Shown here one piece after another: positions 26,787-33,146 of a stretch of DNA of 47,423 nt (the first letter of the stretch is position 1; the number at the start of each line of letters is the position of its first letter). Position numbers and translations under genes: made by a program. Source of the DNA: Pseudaquabacterium terrae (lineage in GTDB: Bacteria > Pseudomonadota > Gammaproteobacteria > Burkholderiales > Burkholderiaceae_C); contig NZ_JABRWJ010000021.1 of assembly GCF_013266755.1 (NCBI RefSeq), forward strand, positions 1 to 47,423, in the 5' to 3' direction. Under the pieces are notes generated by a model, which was given only the letters and a program-made list of their open reading frames with translations, did no database searches and had not been told where the DNA came from.

Positions 26787-26821
26787 CGGCAGACGTGAAA
26801 TGCGCGCGTGGCCGCTCAGCG

Positions 26822-26840
26822 CGTTCTCGGTGTGAGAACG
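26822..26840. repeat. 7-bp inverted repeat near the operon boundary
   Basis: CGTTCTC-ggtgt-GAGAACG followed eight bases later by five Ts. It could be a weak intrinsic terminator for leftward-arriving transcription or part of an attachment site beside the dead recombinase. From here to 27050 the DNA is clearly more AT-rich than the surroundings, marking a change of origin. Confidence 0.35.
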
Positions 26841-26993
26841 TCAGATTTTTGACATCGGTCGGCGATCGATTGTCGGGTTTCGATCTTCTGTTCCGTTTTA
26901 GCTTTACAGCAGGCCAACTTCCGGGGCGAAAGCCATCGGGCGGCCGAGCTGGACTTCGCTTCAACCAGGGAGGTGGGTGGTCGAGATAGAAAA

Positions 26994-27035
26994 TACTGTA
27001 TTGACATACAGTATCGTTGGTACGATATTCGTACC
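26994..27035 (+). promoter_or_regulatory. SOS (LexA) box and second operator over a promoter
   Basis: TACTGTATTGACATACAGTA (26994-27013) is a palindrome with 8-bp arms containing CTGT-N8-ACAG and matching 17 of 20 positions of the E. coli LexA consensus. Its centre contains a perfect -35 box, TTGACA (27001-27006). Seventeen bases on is GATATT (27024-27029) as -10. That box lies in a second perfect palindrome, GGTACGA-tat-TCGTACC (27019-27035), the likely site of the XRE repressor encoded in the operon. Transcription should start near 27036. Confidence 0.85.
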
Positions 27036-27069
27036 ATCGCTGTTCGAGCATCGAACCATAGAGGCCCTG

Positions 27070-27345
27070 ATGATGGAAGAAAAACGCGAACAGATCATTG
27101 CAGCGCTCGAGGCATTCTGGGCTGGGCAGACGCTGTGCGCCGAAGGCGGTGACACCGTTGACGACCTGGTTGCAGCGATGGACTCGTTCACCGCCTCGGA
27201 TGCACTGGAAGAAGTTGAGGACATCGTCGACATGGAACTGCCCACCGGCGAGGTGATCCGGCGCGGTGGCTACGAGAGCAAGGACCAGTTCGTCAACGAG
27301 CTAACTCAAAGCGTCCTGGACTACGTCGCGGAGCACCGGAAATGA
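27070..27345 (+). CDS. Small acidic protein, possibly acyl-carrier-like
   Basis: First gene of the SOS-box operon, 91 aa from ATG 27070 (27073 also possible). It is acidic and predicted helical. The stretch AAMDSFTASDALEEVEDIVD followed by MELPTGEVIRRGGY resembles the DSL...LEE...hxxP region of acyl carrier proteins, with a Ser where phosphopantetheine would attach. That likeness is only by pattern; a small antitoxin-like protein is an alternative. A frame extension back to 26977 is unlikely because it would start within the promoter. Its stop overlaps the next start (ATGA). Confidence 0.6.
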   Translation: MMEEKREQIIAALEAFWAGQTLCAEGGDTVDDLVAAMDSFTASDALEEVEDIVDMELPTGEVIRRGGYESKDQFVNELTQSVLDYVAEHRK

Positions 27346-27707
27346 ACGCCGACGACACCGATGCGCGGCGTGCGGAGATGGGGAAACGGTTGCGCGAAGC
27401 GCGCGAGTACCTGAACTTTTCACAAGACGAGGTCGCTACTGCGCTAGGACTCTCGCGGCCGTCGGTTACCAACATGGAGTCAGGCAGCCGCAAGGTCGAC
27501 TCGCTCGAACTGGACAAGCTGGCGCGCCTCTACGGTCGCAGCGTCAACTACCTTCTCACCGGCGAAGAGGAATTCAAAGCTAATGAGAAGGTCGCGTTCG
27601 CTGCCCGCGCCCTTCGCGGCCTGAGCGGGCGCGATCTCGAAGAGGTCACGAAGTTCGCCAACTACCTGCGCAACTCCGGCAGGCCGAACACGAGAAAGGG
27701 CAGGTGA
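27342..27707 (+). CDS. XRE-family repressor
   Basis: A 121-aa protein with an N-terminal Cro/C1-type helix-turn-helix (about residues 15-68): GKRLREAREYLNFSQDEVAT, ALGLSRPSVTNMESGSR, then LDKLARLYGRSVNYLL. The C-terminal 50 residues probably dimerise or contact the metallopeptidase. XRE proteins immediately followed by an ImmA/IrrE peptidase are typical repressor/antirepressor pairs, as ImmR/ImmA of ICEBs1, where the peptidase cleaves the repressor after DNA damage. The GGTACGA palindrome at 27019-27035 is its likely operator. Confidence 0.88.
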   Translation: MNADDTDARRAEMGKRLREAREYLNFSQDEVATALGLSRPSVTNMESGSRKVDSLELDKLARLYGRSVNYLLTGEEEFKANEKVAFAARALRGLSGRDLEEVTKFANYLRNSGRPNTRKGR

Positions 27708-28723
27708 TGGCGAACCTCAGGCAGCGGCTGTTGGACGCCTCGAAGAAGGCTACGCAAGTGCTCAGCGACGCGGGGACGGCCGCTCGCATCCAGAGCGGCT
27801 TCTCGCGGATTGATCCGATGCTTCTGGCTCAGGAACAAGATGTTCCAGTCATGCTGACGGAGCAGTTCGACAAATTGCTCGGAGCATTCCTGCGTGAAGG
27901 GCGCGCCGGCATCATCGTGAATTCAGATCGTCCTATCGGGATGATGCACATGACGTGTGCGCACGAGCTTGGCCACTATTTCCTTGGCCACGTGTCCACC
28001 CACGACGAGCACATCGACTACGGCGACATGGACTCCGTTACGGAGCAGGAGGCGAATCAGTTCGCCTATCAGCTGATGGCGCCGATGTGGCTGGTGGTGC
28101 GCACCGTCAAAGCCAAGGGTTGGGGAAAGACGAATCTGCTTCAGCCTGCAGTCGTCTATCAACTTTCGCTCCGGCTCGGCATCAGCTTTACGGCGATGGC
28201 CTGGGCGCTCGCCCGGCTCAAGCTGGTCACGCCTGCGCAGGCCAGCACGCTCTGCGTGGCCAAGCCTAAGGCGCTCAAGAACGATATGTTGCCGCCAGGC
28301 GTCGCTCTCGGGAAGAACGCCGACGTCTGGGTGCTGGACTCGCGCGACAAGGACTGGATCATCGAGCCGCGTAGTACCGATCGCTTCCTGTTGAACTTGC
28401 CGAGCCACGCGACAGCGGGCTACCTCTGGTCTGCGGACGAACTGGCTGGAGAAGGATTCACGCTCAGCCCTATTCTTGTGGACGCGCGCGAGCAAAAGCG
28501 CGAGGGCCCGCCGTTGGTGGGCGGCGGCGGCGAAGACAGCTACTTCTTGGCTGGTCCCGCGGTTGAGCAGCAGGGTGGAAGTGTCTCTGAGTTTCACCTC
28601 CGCGAGACGCGCCCGTGGGTCGCCAACGACGAAGCGGCAACGGAGCTCGCGCTGAAGATGCAGTTCGAAACGGTTGAAGAAGGTCTGAGCGACAGCACCC
28701 GCCTCCGGGAGATTCAGCCGTAA
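27707..28723 (+). CDS. ImmA/IrrE metallopeptidase fused to a chagasin-like protease inhibitor
   Basis: A 338-aa protein from ATG 27707 (TGATG overlap with the repressor stop). Residues 86-90 are HELGH in CAHELGHYFLGH, the zinc site of M78 peptidases, with a downstream EQEANQFAYQLM providing a Glu. From about residue 205 a second domain resembles the I42 chagasin family of papain inhibitors: NLPSHATAGYLWS corresponds to the NPTTGYxW loop, VGGGGEDSYF to the GxGG loop and ETRPW to the RPW loop, the three loops that wedge into a C1 protease active site. The next gene encodes such a protease. The metallopeptidase would cleave the XRE repressor; the inhibitor domain would restrain the cysteine protease. 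Both roles are inferred. Confidence 0.85.
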   Translation: MANLRQRLLDASKKATQVLSDAGTAARIQSGFSRIDPMLLAQEQDVPVMLTEQFDKLLGAFLREGRAGIIVNSDRPIGMMHMTCAHELGHYFLGHVSTHDEHIDYGDMDSVTEQEANQFAYQLMAPMWLVVRTVKAKGWGKTNLLQPAVVYQLSLRLGISFTAMAWALARLKLVTPAQASTLCVAKPKALKNDMLPPGVALGKNADVWVLDSRDKDWIIEPRSTDRFLLNLPSHATAGYLWSADELAGEGFTLSPILVDAREQKREGPPLVGGGGEDSYFLAGPAVEQQGGSVSEFHLRETRPWVANDEAATELALKMQFETVEEGLSDSTRLREIQP

Positions 28724-29358
28724 TGATCTCCTCCGTCATCGACCTCTCCGTCACCTTGGGTGCTGCACGGCACCAGGGGCAGCGACTGACCTGCTTGGCA
28801 TTCGCGGTGTCCGATGTGAACCGTCGGCTAGCGCCGGCGCCCGACGAACTTAGCGCTGAATTCCTTTATCAGCACGCTGGCGCAATCACTCCCGGATGGG
28901 CGGCTGGTGGCGCGCTCTACTTGTCGCCAACACTGACGGTCGCTGGCAAGCCGGGTCAACCACTCGAGGCAGACTTCCCCTATCAGGCGGCGAGCAACGC
29001 AACGGTGGCTGTGCCAGCCCAACCTGCGGGCGCGAAGATGTACAGCAGCGGTGTGCGCGAGATCAAGCGGACGTCGGACGTGGTGGCTGCCGAGCTTCAG
29101 GCCGGACACGTGGTTGGCTTGATCATCGAGAGCACGGCTACCTTGATGGCGCCCGTCAACGGCATCGTTGCGTTCACGCCAATGATCCTTCCTGGTCGAG
29201 CGCACGCTGTAGTGGCGGTAGGGCTTGGCGAGACTGCCGGCGGTGCCCAGTACGTGCGTGTGCGAAACAGTTGGGGAGCGAAGTGGGGCGACCAAGGCCA
29301 CGCTTGGTTGCCTATCGAATACATCGACCTGCACACTCTGCAGGCATTCGGGAGGTAG
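28723..29358 (+). CDS. Papain-like (C1A) cysteine protease, cytosolic
   Basis: A 211-aa protein whose ATG shares a base with the previous stop. All four papain residues are visible: Gln18 and Cys24 in HQGQRLTCLAFAV, His161 in GRAHAVVAVGLG, and Asn182 in RVRNSWGAKWGDQGHAWL. The Gln-to-Cys spacing of six equals papain's. There is no signal peptide and no inhibitory prodomain, so the enzyme would be active in the cytoplasm unless held by a separate inhibitor. The chagasin-like domain encoded immediately upstream is the obvious candidate. Bacterial C1A enzymes are usually secreted or virulence-linked, so this setting is unusual. Confidence 0.87.
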   Translation: MISSVIDLSVTLGAARHQGQRLTCLAFAVSDVNRRLAPAPDELSAEFLYQHAGAITPGWAAGGALYLSPTLTVAGKPGQPLEADFPYQAASNATVAVPAQPAGAKMYSSGVREIKRTSDVVAAELQAGHVVGLIIESTATLMAPVNGIVAFTPMILPGRAHAVVAVGLGETAGGAQYVRVRNSWGAKWGDQGHAWLPIEYIDLHTLQAFGR

Positions 29359-29360
29359 AG

Positions 29361-30200
29361 ATGGGGAAAGTGTTCGCTGAAGACCGCATCGTGCCGACGT
29401 GGCTTGCTGCGGCCAGGTACCTGCTGGAGAACGGCCGGCGCGCACGCAACCTCGTTCTCGAGATCGAACATCCGCGCTTGCTCACCGACGAAGACAGGCG
29501 TGCGATTGCTTCCGTGGATGGGGCACTCCGTCAGAACTGCGACCTGAGCGTCTTGACGGTGGCGGGCACCCTCTTTCCGCAGGGGCTGTATCGCAAGCAT
29601 GGAGCCGATGGTCTCGCCGAGCGCTATCTGAAAATCATGGAGCGCGCGAAGAAGAAGGGAACGTGGGGCACGTATGCGATGCGCATGATGGAGCGGCGCG
29701 GCCGCAAGCCAGGCATCACATTCAACCCACTTGAGCAGGTCATCTTCAAGCTTCGGCGGGCCTCAGCCCAAGGTGACGGAAACGCGTACGAGTCCGTCTA
29801 CGAGATGGGCGTGCATGTGGCTGAGGATCTCGACGGCGAGCCGTTGCTCGCGGCATGCGAGCTACCGACCTTCGATTCGGCGCTCGATGGGGGCAAGGTC
29901 TCCAACATGCCTTGTTTGAGCCACCTGACCTTCAAGCTCACTGATGCGAAGTCAGTCGATCTGACGGCGATCTATCGCTCGCACTACTACGCGCAACGCG
30001 CGCTCGGCAACCTGATCGGCCTCACGCATCTGCTGACCTTCGTCGCGGAGCAGGCCGGTATCGAAGCCGGCCGCCTGACCTGCATCTCGACGGACGCGAA
30101 CCTCGACTTTGAGAATTGGGGCGGCGCACCCGCCGGAAGAGCGCTCTTGAGCGAGCTCGAGCCTAGAACAACAGCGGCTGCGACGCCAAGCGCGGTGTGA
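29361..30200 (+). CDS. Thymidylate-synthase-like protein
   Basis: A 279-aa protein, ATG 29361 with GGGAGG 5 bases upstream. Weak but ordered similarity to ThyA: WGTYAMRM and FNPLEQVIFKLRRA in the N-half, NMPCLSHLTFKL at the place of the catalytic PPCH loop (Cys present), AIYRSHYYAQRALGNLIGLT at the nucleotide-phosphate Arg and Asn region, and CISTDANLDFENWGG near the end. It may bind or modify a deoxyuridine nucleotide; a classical housekeeping ThyA is unlikely given the divergence. Last gene of the SOS-box operon; its 3' end overlaps the converging glycosylase gene by 38 bp. The longer frame beginning at 28896 is a shadow. Confidence 0.7.
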   Translation: MGKVFAEDRIVPTWLAAARYLLENGRRARNLVLEIEHPRLLTDEDRRAIASVDGALRQNCDLSVLTVAGTLFPQGLYRKHGADGLAERYLKIMERAKKKGTWGTYAMRMMERRGRKPGITFNPLEQVIFKLRRASAQGDGNAYESVYEMGVHVAEDLDGEPLLAACELPTFDSALDGGKVSNMPCLSHLTFKLTDAKSVDLTAIYRSHYYAQRALGNLIGLTHLLTFVAEQAGIEAGRLTCISTDANLDFENWGGAPAGRALLSELEPRTTAAATPSAV

Positions 30201-30834
30201 TCTTCGTCAGGTTGTAGAGACGGCAGACTCCCGCGCGGAACTCGGTGGTACCGCCGTAGCTGGGGTGGCGCACGCACTCGACGCGCGCACCGAACTGCGT
30301 GGCGTAGCCAGCTGCGTCCTGGCCGATCGCAATGATTCGGTCGATGTGCAGCATCTGCACAAGCTCGCTGTTGAGCTCATCGACCGTGCACCGCTCCTTG
30401 CTGGTGAACTTGCGATTCGTAAACGGCTGGTCCGGCTCGTGCGGATGAAACGGGAAGACATTCCAAAGCAGCGGAGGAATGTCCAACTGTGACAGTGCGC
30501 CCCAAATCTCTGCGGCCGTCCGTTCAGCCACGACCTCGCCGCGAGTCGTCTTCGTCACGTCTGTGCCTGGGTAGAAGCGCGAGAAGAGCGGTAGATGCGC
30601 CTCGTCGGTGAGCGCCAGGCCCGTACGCCGGCCACCACGGTAACCGAGGTCGCGCCCCATCCAGATCGTCTCCGACCCGAGAGCCATGATGGCCTCAAGG
30701 TACGTGCGCAGCGCGCGGCGGCGCAGGGCCGGCGCGTTGGCGCGATCGTGAACGTCGCACTGATCGGCGTAAGGATTGAAGACGTTGGGCAGGCGAATCG
30801 TCGCCATGGCCTGGGCGAAGGATGCGGGCGTCAT
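30163..30834 (-). CDS. Uracil-DNA-glycosylase-superfamily protein
   Basis: A 223-aa protein (ATG 30834, preferred to 30894, which overlaps DUF4031). Motif 1 region: ETIWMGRDLGYRGGRRTGLA, then LTDEAHLPLF. Middle: PLLWNVFPFHPHEPDQPF. Motif 2 region: IIAIGQDAAGYATQFG followed by VECVRHPSYGG, the HPS-type loop of the superfamily. It would excise uracil or a related base, or merely recognise it. The water-activating motif is not canonical, so activity is uncertain. Cotranscribed after the DUF4031 gene (19-bp gap) and converging on the thymidylate-synthase-like gene. Confidence 0.75.
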   Translation of the reverse strand: MTPASFAQAMATIRLPNVFNPYADQCDVHDRANAPALRRRALRTYLEAIMALGSETIWMGRDLGYRGGRRTGLALTDEAHLPLFSRFYPGTDVTKTTRGEVVAERTAAEIWGALSQLDIPPLLWNVFPFHPHEPDQPFTNRKFTSKERCTVDELNSELVQMLHIDRIIAIGQDAAGYATQFGARVECVRHPSYGGTTEFRAGVCRLYNLTKITPRLASQPLLF

Positions 30835-30853
30835 GCGTGTCGAGCTTGCAGTT

Positions 30854-31183
30854 TTAGAAGAGCGAGAGGGTCTGGCTCGAGAGCTGGGGAGCAACGTCGG
30901 GTACGTGGGGCTGGGAAGCGTCGCCTGCCATCTCGGCTTTGAGCTTGCGCGCCGCGATCAGCATCTGGGTCTTCCGCGATGCGACGGCGCCGGCGACCAA
31001 GGCGCGCTCGCGCATATCGGTCGTGACGTCGTAGTGCGGGTACGAGGCGCGATCCTGGAACCAGCTGCGGCGAAGCCCGATGCGCGCAGCGAAGGCGTGC
31101 AACTCCTCGAGCGAGTCTGCCACCACGTGGCACCACAGCTTGCCGCGCCACCTGATTCGTTCGTTGTCCACGTACACAGCCAT
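30854..31183 (-). CDS. DUF4031 family protein
   Basis: A 109-aa protein from ATG 31183 with AGGAGG a few bases upstream. It shows the DUF4031 pattern MAVYVDNERIRWRGKLWCHV, ELHAFAARIGLRRSWFQD and YPHYDVTTDMRERALVAGAV. The family occurs in phages and plasmids; its function is unknown. It is the first gene of a leftward pair with the uracil-DNA-glycosylase-like gene and diverges from the second XRE regulator across a 37-bp gap with a palindromic operator. The longer frame from 31297 would run through that regulator and is rejected. Confidence 0.78.
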   Translation of the reverse strand: MAVYVDNERIRWRGKLWCHVVADSLEELHAFAARIGLRRSWFQDRASYPHYDVTTDMRERALVAGAVASRKTQMLIAARKLKAEMAGDASQPHVPDVAPQLSSQTLSLF

Positions 31184-31204
31184 TGTGCCTCCTGACTCAA
31201 AATA

Positions 31205-31217
31205 GCACATAATGTGC
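31205..31217. promoter_or_regulatory. Palindromic operator between divergent genes
   Basis: GCACAT-a-ATGTGC is a perfect palindrome lying between the divergent DUF4031 and XRE genes, in AT-rich sequence, 3 bases before the preferred XRE start. Its position would let the XRE protein repress both directions. Confidence 0.55.
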
Positions 31218-31220
31218 AAA

Positions 31221-31550
31221 ATGGCAAGGAAGATCAAGCCTGAATTCGCACAAGAGCTTGGCTCCAGACTGAGGGGCGCGCGGCTCGGTCTGGGCATGAC
31301 TCTTACTCAGGTGGCTGCAGCCTGTGGAGGTGACCATACACGGGTGTCGAAAATCGAGCGCGGCCAGTTCGCCACAGTGAACACATATGTGCAAGCGATT
31401 TGCAAAGAAGTGCATGTCGACCCCGACTGTACTGACGACGCCAGCCCGCAAGCGCTCCACGCCAAACTGGAGCAGCTGATACGTCGAAAGCCCTCAACCG
31501 CACCAGCCCTTCGCGCCGTTTTCGACGCGCTCGATCGCATGGCGAACTAG
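31221..31550 (+). CDS. XRE-family transcriptional regulator
   Basis: A 109-aa protein (ATG 31221; an upstream ATG at 31212 lies inside the palindrome). Helix-turn-helix at about residues 10-60: SRLRGARLGLGMTLTQVAAA, CGGDHTRVSKIERGQFATVN. The C-terminal part is short and may dimerise. Expected to autorepress and to control the DUF4031/glycosylase pair and perhaps the pyrophosphohydrolase gene 125 bp downstream. It is not closely similar to the first XRE protein at 27342. Confidence 0.83.
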   Translation: MARKIKPEFAQELGSRLRGARLGLGMTLTQVAAACGGDHTRVSKIERGQFATVNTYVQAICKEVHVDPDCTDDASPQALHAKLEQLIRRKPSTAPALRAVFDALDRMAN

Positions 31551-31675
31551 CAGCATCGGCGCCGCGATTGCCGCTCGCATTCCCGGCCCATTCCATTCAG
31601 AATGGGCTCTGCAGCCCGGTAGACGGAGACATCACGCAACGGGCAGCGCACGCCACTTTGAACAGGGAGGAGCTC

Positions 31676-32950
31676 ATGGCGCAAGCCACTCAGGTCAATG
31701 ACAGGCCGCACACGCCGCTTGTGTCCTATGCGGTAAAGGCGCTCAAGACGAACCAGCTGGATGGCGAACACGCTCGAGACCAGCTGCGATTCGGGCTGTT
31801 CGGCGAAATCGGCGGCTTGCTCTCGCTGGTGAAGAAGGAGCATCGCGATCTCGAGCCAGCTGAGCACAACGCGATCACCGAGGAAATCGGCGATGCGCTT
31901 TGGTATTTGGCCAACGTCGCCCATCAGTACGGCACAAGCCTGCAGGAGGCTGGCATTGCGGCGATGCACGAGCTTCAGCGAGACCTGAGCATCCAACGCG
32001 AGGTGCCGGAGGAAGTCGCGTTCGAAGAATTCGACGCGCTGCTACAGCTCTCGAAGGTCAAGCTCACGGAGCCGAACAAGCTGACTTGCATGCGGCAGCT
32101 TGCGGCGCACGCGGGTCAACTGCTCAGTTCCGCGTCGAGCGAGACGGACTTGCTCTCCGAGGCGCCGCAACGCTTGCTTGGGAGACTGCTAGCCGATCTG
32201 GCGATGGTGGCTGCTCATTTTGGGCAGCAACTGAAGGACATCGCGGACTCGAACATAAGGAAGATCCAGTCGCGCTGGCCCGAAGAGGGCGCAATGCACC
32301 TGCCACTGTTCGATGAAGGGGGCATGGAGATCGAGCAATTCCCACGCGAGTTCGACATGCACTACACCGAGGTGGTTCCAAGCAACGGTGGGGACCCCTA
32401 CGCCATCCAGCGTCTGCGTGGAATCAATATCGGCGATCGGCTCACCGACAATCGCGCCGATCCTGACGGGTACCGTTTCCACGACGTATTCCATCTGGCG
32501 TACATGACGCACTTGGGATGGTCGCCGGTGATGCGCTCCCTCTTCAAGGTCAAGCGCAAGAGCAACCCGAAGACGGATCAGAACGAAGATGGCGCTCGCG
32601 CCGGCATCATCGAGGAGGCCATCTCGACGCTGATCTTCAACCATGCGCGAGCGCGTAGCTTCTTCGCGGACAAAAAGCCGGGCCGCCTGAACTACGACCT
32701 CCTCAAGGAGGTGCACAACATGGTCAGTGGCTACGAGGTCGAACGTTGTCCATTGTGGCAGTGGGAGTTGGCAATCCTGGATGGGTTCGCTGTGTTCCGC
32801 GAGCTGAGAAAGCATGGCGGTGGCATCGTCAGCGTCAACCTCAAGACGCGGAAGCTGACGTTCGCCCAGGGCGAGCGGATCTTCGAGCCGTCGCCGCCGC
32901 CGGTGGCCCGGGAGCCGTTCGTTGGCGCGCTGCCGCCGCCTGGTCTGTAA
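31676..32950 (+). CDS. MazG-like nucleotide pyrophosphohydrolase with a C-terminal HD-like helical domain
   Basis: A 424-aa protein; ATG 31676 follows GGGAGG. The N-terminal MazG-type all-alpha domain has RFGLFGEIGGLLSLVKKEHR and EEIGDALWYLANVAHQYG, the EExxE...EExxD metal sites that hydrolyse NTPs to NMP and PPi. A middle helical region (about 140-215) resembles a second, degenerate copy. The C-terminal domain (YRFHDVFHLAYMTHLGWSPV, IIEEAISTLIFNHARA, YEVERCPLWQWELAILDGF) has His and Asp residues of possible metal-binding type. Substrate unknown; in this setting a deoxyuridine or damaged nucleotide is possible. Confidence 0.75.
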   Translation: MAQATQVNDRPHTPLVSYAVKALKTNQLDGEHARDQLRFGLFGEIGGLLSLVKKEHRDLEPAEHNAITEEIGDALWYLANVAHQYGTSLQEAGIAAMHELQRDLSIQREVPEEVAFEEFDALLQLSKVKLTEPNKLTCMRQLAAHAGQLLSSASSETDLLSEAPQRLLGRLLADLAMVAAHFGQQLKDIADSNIRKIQSRWPEEGAMHLPLFDEGGMEIEQFPREFDMHYTEVVPSNGGDPYAIQRLRGINIGDRLTDNRADPDGYRFHDVFHLAYMTHLGWSPVMRSLFKVKRKSNPKTDQNEDGARAGIIEEAISTLIFNHARARSFFADKKPGRLNYDLLKEVHNMVSGYEVERCPLWQWELAILDGFAVFRELRKHGGGIVSVNLKTRKLTFAQGERIFEPSPPPVAREPFVGALPPPGL

Positions 32951-33146
32951 GCTCGGCTCCGAGCAGTCTGCAGATGCGCGCCGGTATGCGCTTCAAGTGG
33001 GCATCTTGCTGAGCGGTCCCGGGTGTCGACCTCGCGGCCACTCGGGTGCAGTTGGCCAACCAGCTGCGCAGCCTGCTGCAACGTTCTGGCCGGGCGCCGC
33101 GGTAGCTCCAGCGTGTATCCTGTCGTAACACATGAAGGGGCGGGCA

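Noticed and set aside
26822-26852. Firm call of an intrinsic terminator
   Set aside because: The stem is short and AT-containing and the T-run is eight bases away; left as an inverted repeat.
28896-29360. N-terminal extension of the ThyA-like protein
   Set aside because: It overlaps the C1A protease gene in another frame, and ATG 29361 has a good Shine-Dalgarno.
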